Shown here piece after piece: positions 17,976 through 28,312 of a DNA stretch of 64,000 nt; positions within the stretch are counted from its first letter, which is position 1; every line of letters begins with the position of its first letter. This DNA is from Algoriphagus aestuariicola (lineage in GTDB: Bacteria > Bacteroidota > Bacteroidia > Cytophagales > Cyclobacteriaceae): NCBI RefSeq assembly GCF_017254835.1, contig NZ_JAFKCW010000002.1, positions 310,001-374,000 of the forward strand, read 5' to 3'. Both the position numbers and the translations under genes were made by a program. The notes under the pieces were generated by a model. The model ran no database searches. It saw nothing but the letters and a program-made list of their open reading frames with translations, and was not told the DNA's origin.

Positions 17976-18974
17976 ATGGACAAAATAAGAGCCATGATCA
18001 CCGGCATAGAAGGCTATGTACCCGAATACCGGCTGACAAATCAGGAGCTTGAAACCCTCGTCGAGACCAATGATGAGTGGATTGTATCCCGCACTGGCAT
18101 CAAGGAAAGAAGAATCCTGAAAGGAGAAAACCAAGGTACCTCTGTAATGGGAGCGGCCGCGGTAAAAGGACTCTTGGAAAAAACAGGAACAGATCCGATG
18201 GACATCGAGCTGATCATCTGCGCGACCGTCACCCCAGACATGCCTTTTCCCTCCTCGGCCAACATCATCGCAGATATGGTCGGTGCCAAAAAATCCTACA
18301 GCTTTGACATCAGTGCTGCCTGCTCCGGATTTCTATATGCCCTGCAGCTCGGTGCCCAGTTCATCGAAAATGGAACACACAAAAAGGTGGTGGTCATTGG
18401 CGCTGACAAGATGTCGGCGATCGTCGACTACCAAGATCGGACTACCTGCATCCTCTTTGGTGACGGAGCGGGAGCTGTTTTGCTAGAACCGACCAGCGAG
18501 AAACTGGGAGTCATGGACACCATTCTCAAGTCTGACGGAGCTGGAGCACCCTACCTGCACATGAAGGCTGGAGGCAGCCGCAAGCCCGCCACGGCCGAAA
18601 CCTTGGCAGCGCGGGAGCACTTCGCCTACCAGGAAGGCTCCACCGTTTTCAAGTTTGCCGTGACCAACATGGCTGATGTGAGCGCAGAGGTGATGGAAAG
18701 AAACGGACTGACCGGAGAAGACATTGCCTGGCTCGTGCCGCATCAGGCCAACAAGCGAATCATCGATGCAACTGCCAACCGCATGGGCGTAGGGTCAGAC
18801 AAGGTCATGATGAACATCGAGCGCTATGGCAACACGACTGCTGCCACTATCCCACTGTGCCTTTGGGAGTACGAAAGGCAACTGAAAAAAGGCGACAACC
18901 TCATACTGGCTGCCTTCGGTGGCGGCTTTACCTGGGGCTCCATCTACCTGAAGTGGGCCTACGATCCAAAATAA
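17976..18974 (+). CDS. fabH: Beta-ketoacyl-ACP synthase III
   Basis: A 332-residue KAS III that condenses a starter acyl-CoA with malonyl-ACP to begin fatty acid synthesis. The active-site Cys is in DISAACSGF, the His in [11 protein letters not shown], and the Asn in ERYGNTTAA. The start [18 protein letters not shown] matches the family. A frame extending to 17862 is rejected because a promoter sits there. It leads the fabH-efp-accB-accC group; plsX, often next to fabH, is absent. Confidence 0.94.
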   Translation: MDKIRAMITGIEGYVPEYRLTNQELETLVETNDEWIVSRTGIKERRILKGENQGTSVMGAAAVKGLLEKTGTDPMDIELIICATVTPDMPFPSSANIIADMVGAKKSYSFDISAACSGFLYALQLGAQFIENGTHKKVVVIGADKMSAIVDYQDRTTCILFGDGAGAVLLEPTSEKLGVMDTILKSDGAGAPYLHMKAGGSRKPATAETLAAREHFAYQEGSTVFKFAVTNMADVSAEVMERNGLTGEDIAWLVPHQANKRIIDATANRMGVGSDKVMMNIERYGNTTAATIPLCLWEYERQLKKGDNLILAAFGGGFTWGSIYLKWAYDPK

Positions 18975-18998
18975 ACAAACAGAACAAAACTCAATATT

Positions 18999-19562
18999 AT
19001 GGCAAGTACTGCGGATTTTAAGAATGGACTCTGTCTGGAAATGAACAACGACATCTTTTCGATCGTCGAATTCCAGCACGTGAAACCAGGAAAAGGAGCA
19101 GCCTTCGTGCGTACCAAACTGAAAAGCCTGAGAACTGGCAAGACCCTGGAAAAAACCTTTAACGCCGGCGAAAAAGTCACTACCGCCCGCGTGGAAAAAA
19201 GACCCCATCAGTTTCTCTACAAAGACGACATGGGGTACAACTTCATGGATACGGAGACATTCGAGCAGATGTCACTCGAAGAGCGGCTGATAGAACGTCC
19301 AAACCTACTCAAAGATGGGCAGCTTGTCGACATTCTCGTACATGCGGAAAACGAAACCCCGCTGTCAGTTGAATTGCCCCCGTTTGTAGAACTGATGATC
19401 ACCTACACCGAGCCAGGCATCAAGGGCGACACCGCTACCAACGCCTTGAAACCTGCCATTGTGGAGACCGGCGCTACCGTCATGGTACCGCTCTTCGTGG
19501 ATCAAGACATCATGATCAAGGTGGATACCCGAGACGGCTCGTATTCAGAAAGAGTAAAATAA
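18999..19562 (+). CDS. efp: Translation elongation factor P
   Basis: A 187-residue EF-P with KOW-like N-terminal and two OB-fold domains. It rescues ribosomes stalled at polyproline. The tip lysine is Lys32 in [10 protein letters not shown], the position modified in many bacteria. It lies 24 bases after fabH and before accB, with a hairpin after its stop. The accB product, with its Ala/Pro-rich linker, is a plausible EF-P client in the same cluster. Confidence 0.95.
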   Translation: MASTADFKNGLCLEMNNDIFSIVEFQHVKPGKGAAFVRTKLKSLRTGKTLEKTFNAGEKVTTARVEKRPHQFLYKDDMGYNFMDTETFEQMSLEERLIERPNLLKDGQLVDILVHAENETPLSVELPPFVELMITYTEPGIKGDTATNALKPAIVETGATVMVPLFVDQDIMIKVDTRDGSYSERVK

Positions 19563-19570
19563 ATATTAAT

Positions 19571-19605
19571 AGCTGCACGATTTGCTTAAATTATGCAGCT
19601 TTTCT
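19571..19605 (+). terminator. Weak hairpin after efp
   Basis: Arms AGCTGCA (19571-19577) and TGCAGCT (19594-19600) with a 16-base AT-rich loop, followed by TTTCTGTTTTT. This may be a partial terminator between efp and accB. Confidence 0.4.
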
Positions 19606-19624
19606 GTTTTTAACCCAAATCAAG

Positions 19625-20131
19625 ATGTCTCAAGACATTGTACCAAAAAAGAACCCTATGAAAGCTAAAGAGATCCAGGAATTGATTGACTACATCTCCA
19701 ATTCCGGCCTGGCAGAGGTCAAAATCAAGACCGAGGAATTCGAACTTTCCATTAAAAAATACGCCGAGAGCGCGCAAGTAGTACATGCTGCCGCTCCAGC
19801 TGCTCCGGCTCCAGCTCCGGCTCCAGTCGCCGCAGCTCCAGCACCAGCTGCTGCTCCCTCAGCTACCCCAGCCGCTACTCCTTCCAACTTGGTAGAGATC
19901 AAATCCCCGATGATCGGCACCTTCTACCTGACTCCAAATCCCGACTCTCCAGCCTTCGTCAGCGAAGGATCTTCGGTGAAGGCAGGCCAAACCGTCTGTA
20001 TCATCGAAGCCATGAAGCTCTTCAACGAGATTGAATCCGAGGTGTCGGGCAAAATCGTAAAAATCCTCGTTTCCAATGCCACTCCGGTAGAGTACGATCA
20101 GCCTTTGTTCTTGGTAGATCCGGCGGGTTGA
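19625..20131 (+). CDS. accB: Biotin carboxyl carrier protein of acetyl-CoA carboxylase
   Basis: A 168-residue BCCP. The N-terminal helical segment (12-50) is followed by an Ala/Pro-rich flexible linker (about 55-88) and the biotinyl domain (88-168). The biotin attachment Lys131 is in [10 protein letters not shown]. The protein swings carboxybiotin between AccC and the carboxyltransferase. Start ATG 19625; an ATG 11 codons later is a possible alternative. It is 25 bases before accC. Confidence 0.95.
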   Translation: MSQDIVPKKNPMKAKEIQELIDYISNSGLAEVKIKTEEFELSIKKYAESAQVVHAAAPAAPAPAPAPVAAAPAPAAAPSATPAATPSNLVEIKSPMIGTFYLTPNPDSPAFVSEGSSVKAGQTVCIIEAMKLFNEIESEVSGKIVKILVSNATPVEYDQPLFLVDPAG

Positions 20132-20156
20132 TTTTTTCACTAAACAGAACTAGACC

Positions 20157-21506
20157 GTGTTTAACAAAATATTGATTGCAAATCGAGGGGAAATTGCGCT
20201 TCGCGTGATCCGCACCTGCAAGGAGATGGGGATCAAGACCGTGGCCGTTTACTCCACCGCGGACAAGGACAGTCTACATGTCCGATTTGCTGACGAAGCC
20301 GTCTGCATCGGTCCCGCTCCTAGCCGCGAATCCTACCTGAATATTCCAAGAATCATCGCTGCCGCCGAAATCACCAACGCGGACGCCATCCACCCCGGAT
20401 ACGGGTTCCTTTCCGAAAACGCAGAGTTTTCCAGGATCTGTGAAGAATACGGGATCAAATTCATCGGCGCGTCTCCAGATATGATCGCCAAAATGGGCGA
20501 CAAGGCGACTGCCAAGGCAACCATGAAAGCTGCCGGCGTACCTACCATTCCGGGCTCCGATGGATTGCTCGACTCCATCGAGCAAGGCTTAAAGATTGCC
20601 AACGAAATGGGCTATCCTGTGATTCTGAAGGCAACCGCTGGAGGCGGTGGCCGCGGAATGCGCATCGTCAAAGAAGACAAGGAATTCAAAAAGGCCTGGG
20701 ACGATGCCAAAATGGAATCTGGTGCAGCCTTTGGAAACGACGGACTCTACCTTGAGAAATTCGTGGAAGAACCGCGTCACATCGAAATCCAAATAGTCGG
20801 AGACAAGACTGGAAAAGCTTGCCACCTGTCGGAGCGCGATTGCTCCATCCAGCGAAGACACCAAAAATTGGTCGAAGAGACTCCTTCTCCTTTCATCACG
20901 GATGAACTTCGTGATGCCATGGGCAAAGCGGCAATCAAAGGCGCGGAAGCCATCGGCTATGAAGGCGCGGGGACGATCGAGTTTTTGGTTGACAAAAACC
21001 GCAACTTCTACTTTATGGAGATGAACACCAGAATTCAGGTGGAGCACCCAATTACGGAAGAAGTCACCGATTTTGACCTCATCAAAGAGCAAATCAAAGT
21101 TGCTGCGGGCGAGACCATTTCTGGCAGAAACTATTTTCCGAAGCTGTATGCGATGGAATGCCGAATTAATGCCGAAGATGTGGCCCATGGATTCCGACCA
21201 AGTCCGGGCAAGATCCTCAACCTTCATATCCCTGGTGGACGCGGAGTGAGAGTGGATTCCCACGTGTATGCAGGCTACGTGATCCCGCCGAATTACGACT
21301 CCATGATTGCGAAACTCATTGTAAGTGGTCAATCCAGAGAGGAAGTGATCGTGAGGATGAAGCGCGCCTTGGAAGAGTTTGTGATCGATGGGATCAAAAC
21401 GACCATCCCCTTCCACATCGCCTTGTTGGAAAACGAACAGTTTAAAGAAGGGAACTTCACCACCAAGTTTCTCGAAACTTTTGACTTCTCAGTTTTCAAA
21501 GCCTGA
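20157..21506 (+). CDS. accC: Biotin carboxylase subunit of acetyl-CoA carboxylase
   Basis: A 449-residue ATP-grasp enzyme that carboxylates biotin on AccB. The N-terminus [19 protein letters not shown], the Gly-rich ATP loop [11 protein letters not shown], and [17 protein letters not shown] are diagnostic. The start is a GTG at 20157. It is the last gene of the fabH-efp-accB-accC group, closed by a strong hairpin. Confidence 0.95.
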   Translation: MFNKILIANRGEIALRVIRTCKEMGIKTVAVYSTADKDSLHVRFADEAVCIGPAPSRESYLNIPRIIAAAEITNADAIHPGYGFLSENAEFSRICEEYGIKFIGASPDMIAKMGDKATAKATMKAAGVPTIPGSDGLLDSIEQGLKIANEMGYPVILKATAGGGGRGMRIVKEDKEFKKAWDDAKMESGAAFGNDGLYLEKFVEEPRHIEIQIVGDKTGKACHLSERDCSIQRRHQKLVEETPSPFITDELRDAMGKAAIKGAEAIGYEGAGTIEFLVDKNRNFYFMEMNTRIQVEHPITEEVTDFDLIKEQIKVAAGETISGRNYFPKLYAMECRINAEDVAHGFRPSPGKILNLHIPGGRGVRVDSHVYAGYVIPPNYDSMIAKLIVSGQSREEVIVRMKRALEEFVIDGIKTTIPFHIALLENEQFKEGNFTTKFLETFDFSVFKA

Positions 21507-21531
21507 AATTCAAACTCAATACAAACGAAAG

Positions 21532-21564
21532 CAGCCGCTCGAATACGAGCGGCTGTTTTTTTTT
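21532..21564 (+). terminator. Terminator after accC
   Basis: Arms CAGCCGCTCG (21532-21541) and CGAGCGGCTG (21546-21555) with a 4-base loop, followed by nine T. It lies between convergent accC and the MG2/plug-like gene. Confidence 0.85.
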
Positions 21565-21573
21565 AACTATTCG

Positions 21574-23493
21574 CTAAGGCTCTACCTCTATTTTTCTTTG
21601 GAGTTTCTCGAATTCGGAATTTCCGAAGAGCCAAGTCTGAACTACCCAATCTCCCGCGGTATCGAACCGGAGATTTTCCGCCCGGCTCTTGCCCCGCTCA
21701 AAGGTCAAGCTCGGATCCAAGTATTGAAGTGGATTTGCCGTGGCGACTTTGACCATACGATTGGAATAGTCCTGAATACGGGGAACGCTCACATCCGAAA
21801 GGAAGTATCGCTGCTTTGGCACGTTGTTTTTCAAAAAGTAGCTGTTGTTTTTGGTATATAGGACCAACAGGCCGTCGCCTACGGCCTCACCAAGATTAGT
21901 GGCTTCTACGGTGGATCTATGGTAGTAGAGCTCTATACGATCCAGGGTAGTTAGATCGATATTCCACAGTTCGTCTAGAGATGCAGGTCGATAAAAATCA
22001 ATCAGTACCAAAGGTTTTTTGTTAAACTTCACGTGCTGATTGTCCGTGTTGGCAGCGAAGATCTCCTTCCCTCCTCCAGAACTTGTTTTCTTCAAACGAA
22101 CCTGTGGAATGATCTCCTTGATCAGCGACTCCAAGTCAGAAAACTCCTCGTAATCCTCAAGCTTGTAAACTCTGTCTGGGGTAAAGGGCGACTGCAAGGA
22201 GGCTACTTCATCGCCGATTTCAAAGTGTTCCTGATAGACCCTTCGGTCGATCTCCTCTTCAATCAGAGTAGTAGGCAGTGCGAATCCCACTCTTGCCGGT
22301 GCTGCTGAGCTCTTGAAGCGATCCGCAATGGATACAGACCATACCTTATAGTCAAACATTGGACTGTAGTCCTTTAGCAACCGGGGATTTTCGACAATAT
22401 CGTCCAGCGCGGCTACCAAATTAGGCTTTGTATTTTTGGATGTTAGGCTTTCCCAATTGGGATGGTTGAGGATTTCCACGAATTCAGATACCCGCGCATT
22501 CTCCTCCCTTACAGCCATGACCAGCCCGCTCTTATACTGCTGGGGAAATCCCGTCAAGTCCAGCTTCATCCCCTCGCCCACTTCGCCCTTGGAACTGACC
22601 TGCAGCTGCCCTTGGCTTGTGGCTGGCAATTGCGCCTGATACGTCCAGACCAGACGGCCTGAATCGTCCACTACAGAAATCATGAATGAGTCAAGATTTT
22701 GGTAAAGCGTCTTGTTGAGCTGAGTCTTACCTCCGTCAGCCTCCAACTCCTCCAACACCGTCCAGTCCTTGTGAGTCACGACTTTGACTTTTTGTGCTGT
22801 CAGGTTGGAAATCAGGGCAAACTCAGCGGGATCCCAAAACCAGCCCTGCGGATAAATCCTATGCTCCCTATTTCGGAAAATGATGCGATAAGAACCCGAC
22901 GGTTTGACTTTCGAGAGTACCTTTTGCCAAGGAGCAACTGATTCGAGCACCTCGAGCGTATTTCCCGAAAGATCCTGTATCTCGATTACCTCCGCTTGGC
23001 TGGAGGTATGGTAAAGGCTTACAGAAGCGTTTGCAAATGGAATTTTTTCCCAAAACAAAGCTGGCTCACCCTCCGCCCGGGTTGCCGTGGGATTGGTAAC
23101 CAAAAACTCCTTTTTCGCAATAGGGAAGTCTTGGTAGTTGGACATCCATTTGGTGTACACGACTATCGCAAACACTCCCGATTGGGCCGTCTCTGGTATA
23201 AAAACGTCACCATAGACCATATCCTGACCAGTCATCAGCATCTTTTCCTCGTGAATAGGCTTACCAGATCCATCCAAAACAGCGATGTAGGCCAACTTGC
23301 TGTACCGGTAGCTATCGTGGTTTTTAAGCAACTTGGCTGCAAACCAGATCCGGTCTCCGGAAAGATAAAAGTCCCGGTCAGTGATCACTAGAAAATTTTC
23401 GAGCTCCTCGCTTTGCAGGTCAACTTGCGCCGAAAGTAAAGGCTTCAAGGGCCAGCAAATAAGGAAGACGAAGAGGATAAATCTTACTCTCAT
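21574..23493 (-). CDS. Exported MG2-like protein with TonB-plug-like C-terminal region
   Basis: A 639-residue protein with a Sec signal peptide (hydrophobic 4-20, cut near LLSA). The N-terminal part has an MG2-type (macroglobulin-like) strand pattern: FLVITDRDFYLSGDRIWF, then ETAQSGVFAIVVYTKWM. The C-terminal third (about 490-590) resembles a TonB receptor plug, with KPLVLIDFYRP, LDRIELYYH and GDGLLVLYTKN. There is no beta-barrel after it. The gene is last in a minus-strand operon after a TonB receptor and two DUF4249 lipoproteins. The start overlaps the upstream stop by 4 bases. The function is unknown; a periplasmic or surface partner of the receptor is inferred. Confidence 0.75.
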   Translation of the reverse strand: MRVRFILFVFLICWPLKPLLSAQVDLQSEELENFLVITDRDFYLSGDRIWFAAKLLKNHDSYRYSKLAYIAVLDGSGKPIHEEKMLMTGQDMVYGDVFIPETAQSGVFAIVVYTKWMSNYQDFPIAKKEFLVTNPTATRAEGEPALFWEKIPFANASVSLYHTSSQAEVIEIQDLSGNTLEVLESVAPWQKVLSKVKPSGSYRIIFRNREHRIYPQGWFWDPAEFALISNLTAQKVKVVTHKDWTVLEELEADGGKTQLNKTLYQNLDSFMISVVDDSGRLVWTYQAQLPATSQGQLQVSSKGEVGEGMKLDLTGFPQQYKSGLVMAVREENARVSEFVEILNHPNWESLTSKNTKPNLVAALDDIVENPRLLKDYSPMFDYKVWSVSIADRFKSSAAPARVGFALPTTLIEEEIDRRVYQEHFEIGDEVASLQSPFTPDRVYKLEDYEEFSDLESLIKEIIPQVRLKKTSSGGGKEIFAANTDNQHVKFNKKPLVLIDFYRPASLDELWNIDLTTLDRIELYYHRSTVEATNLGEAVGDGLLVLYTKNNSYFLKNNVPKQRYFLSDVSVPRIQDYSNRMVKVATANPLQYLDPSLTFERGKSRAENLRFDTAGDWVVQTWLFGNSEFEKLQRKIEVEP

Positions 23494-24548
23494 GGCAAAA
23501 ACGGTTCGGGGGTTTCGGGTAGGGCATCTTCATACACATCGTGGCAACTGTCATCCGGAGCCTCCAGATGTGGAGTGAGATCAAAAGCGAATGTCAACTC
23601 GGGATAATGACGATAAATCTCCGCACGATAGATCATCTGGTTAAAAGTGTTTTCCTGAAAAACTGTGAAGTTTCCCAATACTTCCTGCTCGGGATAGTTT
23701 ACATTCTTGACATTACCCCTGATCTTGAAGGGTGCTGGATCAAAGATGCTTCCCGTACTCCGCTGTTGTTTGTTGATCTGTTGAAGGTAGTCGAAATTGG
23801 CCTTGGATACAGTTTTGATAGTGGATTGAAGGTAGAATCTCCCGAGTGAAGTGATTTCGAGTTCCGCTAGCGTCACTGGCTTTGGGCTGTTGCGGGTTCC
23901 GCTGGACTCCAAGTTCATTCCAGTAAAAATATAAGGCTGGTCAAGGTAGCAATTGCAGACACAATTTTCCGGACCACCTGTGGTAAACACCTCAGAAATG
24001 CCCTTGGCCTCGATCAGATAGCCGACCTCTTCCATGGATGAGTTGGTAAGGTTCAGGTTTAGCTCTGCAGTCGTACCAGGTACCTGAATAGGCGTATTCC
24101 CGGAAATGACGTATACCAGTTTTTCTCTGGCGACGATTTGAAAATCCCCCTCTGTAGTAGCCTCTGGCATCAGCACCCAATCGGACTCGTATTTTCCCTG
24201 CTGGGTAGTCAGATGAAGGCGATATTTTCTTCCGGAGGGAAAAACCTGGCCCTTGCTAGGCCAGTAGGCCAGTGTGGTATCTGAGGTGTTTCGGAAATAG
24301 ACTCGCCCCCCTGTCTCATCCTCCACGTAGATTTCGGAGGTGGGCACTTTGGAATACCTGGGCTCACGTGTACCGGAAAGAAACGGAGCAGACCGGTATA
24401 CACGCACATAGGACTGTTCTGAGGTGCGGCCAAGCCAAGCATCGATCACGAGGTTGGACTCTGAGGACGGGACACTTAGATAAATCTCGTCTATACAAGC
24501 CGTCAGCACCAAGCACAAAAGGATTATACCTATTCCTACTTTACCCAT
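23490..24548 (-). CDS. DUF4249 family lipoprotein (second copy)
   Basis: A 352-residue lipoprotein with signal VLTAC (Cys18), followed by IDEIYLSVPSSESNLVIDAWLG, the DUF4249 start. Residues 196-200 read CVCNC, a CxCxC motif shared with the paralogue upstream. The chain ends SCHDVYEDALPETPEPFLP. DUF4249 proteins usually accompany a TonB-dependent receptor and are presumed surface-exposed accessory lipoproteins; their ligand is unknown. It starts 90 bases after the paralogue and its stop overlaps the next gene by 4 bases. Confidence 0.83.
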   Translation of the reverse strand: MGKVGIGIILLCLVLTACIDEIYLSVPSSESNLVIDAWLGRTSEQSYVRVYRSAPFLSGTREPRYSKVPTSEIYVEDETGGRVYFRNTSDTTLAYWPSKGQVFPSGRKYRLHLTTQQGKYESDWVLMPEATTEGDFQIVAREKLVYVISGNTPIQVPGTTAELNLNLTNSSMEEVGYLIEAKGISEVFTTGGPENCVCNCYLDQPYIFTGMNLESSGTRNSPKPVTLAELEITSLGRFYLQSTIKTVSKANFDYLQQINKQQRSTGSIFDPAPFKIRGNVKNVNYPEQEVLGNFTVFQENTFNQMIYRAEIYRHYPELTFAFDLTPHLEAPDDSCHDVYEDALPETPEPFLP

Positions 24549-24638
24549 CTTTTTCCCTGACTGTTTTCAAATGATGAATTGAACTGAACTATATATCTCA
24601 TAAATCTCGGTAAAAGGTCACTATTACTTTTGTGAAGC

Positions 24639-25694
24639 TTAGGGCAAAAAAGGATCTGGCGGAATAGCAGTGGCTCCAAAGTAATACTCCGTGCAGCTGC
24701 CTACCACGACTGGAAGTGGTTCTATCCGGTGGTTAAGGCCGATCGCACTTGACCTTATTTGGCTGCGATAGAGCATTTGCTCATGTTGGCTCTCTTGAAA
24801 AAGGAAAAACCCACCGAGAACGGTCTCGTTTTCAGCTCCCTTTTTCTTGATGTTTCCCTTTACCCGAGAGGGCGCTGGATCAAAGATACTTCCGGTGTTA
24901 CGTTGCTGATCGTTCACCCGGTTGAGGTAATCCAGCCCGGATTTGTTCAGGGTTTTTACTTTCGTACTCACAAAATATCGCCCGAGATAGCTGAGCGAGA
25001 CGTCTCCGATCGTTGCTTGAAAGGATACTCCTTGGAAGTTCTTGTTGGATACCACATTCATTCCAGCAAAGATGTCCGGATCATCTTCAAAGCAAACGCA
25101 TCGGCAACGATCATTGCTGGAACTGGTATACAGTTCGGTGATTCCCGAGGTTCGGATCAGGTATCCAAATTCGCCAAGACCAGGATCGGTTAGTTTAGCC
25201 CGTACTTCGGCAAAAGTCTGGGTTTGGAAAAATGGCTCGGCTCCGGAGGTCAGCATCACCTCCTTTTCAATGGCTTTAGCCACTATATCCTCAATCTCCA
25301 CCAAAGGAGGCATCACTTCCCAACTGCTTTCAAACACCTCTCCCTCTGCCGTTTCAACGAGGAGTCGGTAGGATTTTCCCGGGCTGGGCTGGAAACTCCA
25401 AGTCTGTTTGAACACGGTAGGCTCCACTTGGCTGAAAGGAATGGTTTGGCCATCTTTTTCCTCAATTTCAACACGTGTCACCGGGACGCTGAGATAGTCG
25501 GGATTTAGGATCCCTGACATATATGGGACGGTTCGGTAGATCTTGACATAGGTATCCTCTGGGACATTGCCCATCCAGGCATCGACTACCAGCGCCTGAT
25601 TGGACTCTACGATTTCCAAGTTAATCTCATCTACACACGAGGAAACCGACAGTAAAGCCAAAAGCAGCGCCGCTATCGTATACTGCTTTTTCAT
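24639..25694 (-). CDS. DUF4249 family lipoprotein (first copy)
   Basis: A 351-residue lipoprotein with lipobox SVSSC (Cys20), followed by VDEINLEIVESNQALVVDAW. It is a paralogue of the next gene, with the same FDPAP(S/F)..KGN segment, the same CxCxC motif (CRCVC, residues 197-201) and the same PFLP C-terminus preceded by a Cys. The start overlaps the TonB receptor stop by 4 bases (ATGA), so it is coupled to the receptor. The role is inferred as ligand capture for that receptor. Confidence 0.83.
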   Translation of the reverse strand: MKKQYTIAALLLALLSVSSCVDEINLEIVESNQALVVDAWMGNVPEDTYVKIYRTVPYMSGILNPDYLSVPVTRVEIEEKDGQTIPFSQVEPTVFKQTWSFQPSPGKSYRLLVETAEGEVFESSWEVMPPLVEIEDIVAKAIEKEVMLTSGAEPFFQTQTFAEVRAKLTDPGLGEFGYLIRTSGITELYTSSSNDRCRCVCFEDDPDIFAGMNVVSNKNFQGVSFQATIGDVSLSYLGRYFVSTKVKTLNKSGLDYLNRVNDQQRNTGSIFDPAPSRVKGNIKKKGAENETVLGGFFLFQESQHEQMLYRSQIRSSAIGLNHRIEPLPVVVGSCTEYYFGATAIPPDPFLP

Positions 25695-28312
25695 CGGATG
25701 GAGAAATTGTAAGTGACCGAAGGAATCATGGTGCCGATCACCGCTAGGCGATAGGACTTTGGAATACCCACCTCTGGCGAGGGCTGGAAAAACCAGGAGA
25801 ATGCATTTCTCCTGGCGTAGGCATTGTACACAGAAAAGGTGATGTAGCTGCGGAAGTCGCTGTTTTTCTTTTGATAGAAATAATAGGTCAAGCCCAAGTC
25901 CAGCCGGTGATAGTCGGGAATTCTCGCCTGATTTCTCTCCTGATAGTCGATCACAATCTCTCCGCCAATATCATAGATCCCACTCGGCAGCGTGATGGGA
26001 CGACCCGTACGATAGTTGAAGGTAGCATTGAAGGACACCCTCTTCACAGGCTGCCAAGTCGCCACCACAGTCACATCGTGGGGCTGGTCCCAGTTGGCTG
26101 GAAAATACTCACCGTTGTTGATCGGTTCGCCGAATTCAGGTGCCACTTTTCTCAGCGTTCGGCTGTAAGTGTAGGAGACCCAGCCATTCACCTTGCCCCC
26201 GTTTTTTTTGACCAAAAACTCAGAACCATAGGCATAGCCGCTTCCCATCACCAGATCCGTCTCTAGGTTTGGATTTAGAAAAAGCTCTGCGCCGTCCCTG
26301 TACTCCACGATGCTCGGCATGTCCTTATAATAAAGCTCGAGTGAGGTTTCAATCTTATTCTGGTTCAAGTTTTTGTACAGGCCTAAGGCGTATTGCCAAG
26401 ATGTCTGGGGCTGAACGTAGCTATCGCTTAGCTTCCAAAGATCCACTGGCGCAGACGCAAAATTGTTGGTGAGCAGGTGCAGGTATTGAATACTTCGGTT
26501 GACTGATGCCTTGAGGGAAAAATCCTCCGTGAATGCATACCTCAGCGTCAACCTCGGCTCAAATCCCCCATAGGATTTGATGACCTCCCCAGAATTGTAA
26601 TAGACCGTATCGGTGATCGTCTCTGGTTCCATTGGAACGCCAGATTGATAAAGGTAGACTTCCTTTGGCCCCATCGCCGCAAAATGCGAATAGCGCAATC
26701 CTACCTGTCCCTCCAGCCGATCATTGATTTTCCATGGCATTTGGAAGTACATCGCACCTTCCAAACCTTGCTCATCCTGGATCAGCTCAGGATTGACTAG
26801 GCTTTCGGAAGAATTGGCTTTTAGGTCTCCCATACCCATCTGGTAGGAGCCGATCTGATAGCCAAATTGCAGTCCCTCGAGCTTTTCCCCCGACCACTCA
26901 AACTGCTGCTGCAAGCCGATGTAGTCAATGGACGACTGCAGTTCAAAGTCCAAGGGAGTTCGCTCTCCCAAGACAGAGTAGCGGTAGCCCGAATAGCTAA
27001 GATTGATTTCAGTCCCAAGGTTTTCGCCCCAATAAGCTTTCCATTTTAGGCTCGCAAGATTCGTCTGCCAAGTGTAAGCGGTGTCGGAATCGAATCGGAA
27101 ATAATCCGTGCTGGTGTAAGCGCTAAGCACTAGGCTGTTTCGCTCATTGATAGTATGGTCTATGCGCAGATTTCCATCGAGAAAATTGGTGCTGCTTCCA
27201 TTCACGCTGGGATTGGGGATCTTTTGCAGCACCCAAGTCGGATAGGCGGCTCGTGCCGTGGCCATCACTTGGGTCTTCTCACTCAAGGGACCGTTGAATC
27301 CTAGCCTACTTGAGAGAAAGCCTACGCCACCATTGAGCGACCAGCGCTCAGTATCGCCAGCTTTGGTTTTGATATCCAAAACCGAACTCAGTCTGCCTCC
27401 ATAGGCGGCTGGAATGTCACCTTTGTATAGAGTTGCATCGTTGACCGCATCTTGGTTGAAGATGCTGAAAAAGCCAAACATGTGAGAAGGGTTGAATACC
27501 GGCGTGCCGTCCATAAGGATGAGATTTTGGTCCACTCCACCCCCACGCACATTGAAGCCGGAAGCCCCCTCTCCCACAGTAGAGACGCCCGGAAGCAAAA
27601 GCATGCTCTTGACCACGTCCACCTCTCCCAAAAGCGGCGGCAGCAGTTTCAGCTCCTCCATGGGCAGTCGGGTAGCGCCGGGAAGGGTGCTCATCACATT
27701 GGCATCGATAGCTCGGTCCGTCACGGTGACCAAATCCAGCTCGCTCACCGACTCAAAAAGCGTCACGTCAATATCTTGATCTCTGTAGATCTTCAGGATT
27801 CTCTGCTCGGTCTGCTTGCCCATGGAGCTGAAGTAGCCGATATAAGTACCCTCTGGAATATCGATGGTAAACTCTCCCCTGACATCAGCCTGCGCCGCCA
27901 ATTCAAGCTGCGGAATGGAAAAAAGTGCGCCCGGCAACATGGTCTTCATTTCATTGTCGCGGATCTTGCCCTTTATAGTAAATATCTTCTTTTCGTCCGC
28001 TGCTACGGAACCGTCGGTAGTCTGCCGGTACCTTTCTCTGAGATAAGCAGGGTAGATCACCACGTAGCTCTCGCGAAAAGCAAAAAATGAGTAAGGCGTT
28101 CCGGCCGTAAGCGCCTCAGGCAAAATCTCCAAATCCCCCACAGTCACAGCATTCAGAGCGGCGACGTCCTTGTCGAGAATCAACAGACGCTTTCCCGATA
28201 ATTCATAATACCTCTCCAATAGACCCGGTAGTGCGTTGGGATCAGTTTTTTGTTGGGCGGAAACCGCAAAAAAAACCAGGACAAGGCCCAGGAAGGTAAA
28301 GATTGCTTTCAT
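25691..28312 (-). CDS. TonB-dependent receptor with N-terminal STN/carboxypeptidase-regulatory-like domains
   Basis: An 873-residue outer-membrane receptor. The signal peptide ends near VSAQQ. An STN-like segment (about 25-95) is followed by a carboxypeptidase-regulatory-like beta-sandwich (about 110-195, KGKIRDNEMKTMLPGALFSI), the plug (about 215-330, with GFNVRGGGVDQNLILMDG) and a 22-strand barrel to the C-terminal Phe-Ser-Ile-Arg. It imports an unknown ligand using TonB/ExbBD energy. An STN-like domain can signal to an anti-sigma factor, but none is encoded nearby. It forms an operon with DUF4249 x2 and the MG2/plug-like gene. Confidence 0.88.
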   Translation of the reverse strand: MKAIFTFLGLVLVFFAVSAQQKTDPNALPGLLERYYELSGKRLLILDKDVAALNAVTVGDLEILPEALTAGTPYSFFAFRESYVVIYPAYLRERYRQTTDGSVAADEKKIFTIKGKIRDNEMKTMLPGALFSIPQLELAAQADVRGEFTIDIPEGTYIGYFSSMGKQTEQRILKIYRDQDIDVTLFESVSELDLVTVTDRAIDANVMSTLPGATRLPMEELKLLPPLLGEVDVVKSMLLLPGVSTVGEGASGFNVRGGGVDQNLILMDGTPVFNPSHMFGFFSIFNQDAVNDATLYKGDIPAAYGGRLSSVLDIKTKAGDTERWSLNGGVGFLSSRLGFNGPLSEKTQVMATARAAYPTWVLQKIPNPSVNGSSTNFLDGNLRIDHTINERNSLVLSAYTSTDYFRFDSDTAYTWQTNLASLKWKAYWGENLGTEINLSYSGYRYSVLGERTPLDFELQSSIDYIGLQQQFEWSGEKLEGLQFGYQIGSYQMGMGDLKANSSESLVNPELIQDEQGLEGAMYFQMPWKINDRLEGQVGLRYSHFAAMGPKEVYLYQSGVPMEPETITDTVYYNSGEVIKSYGGFEPRLTLRYAFTEDFSLKASVNRSIQYLHLLTNNFASAPVDLWKLSDSYVQPQTSWQYALGLYKNLNQNKIETSLELYYKDMPSIVEYRDGAELFLNPNLETDLVMGSGYAYGSEFLVKKNGGKVNGWVSYTYSRTLRKVAPEFGEPINNGEYFPANWDQPHDVTVVATWQPVKRVSFNATFNYRTGRPITLPSGIYDIGGEIVIDYQERNQARIPDYHRLDLGLTYYFYQKKNSDFRSYITFSVYNAYARRNAFSWFFQPSPEVGIPKSYRLAVIGTMIPSVTYNFSIR

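Noticed and set aside
19786-19890. Ala/Pro repeat-like sequence taken as a DNA repeat
   Set aside because: It is the flexible linker of BCCP (accB), a normal feature of the protein.
20589-21416. A 275-codon frame antisense to accC
   Set aside because: Mirror of a highly conserved gene; no recognised domain or promoter.
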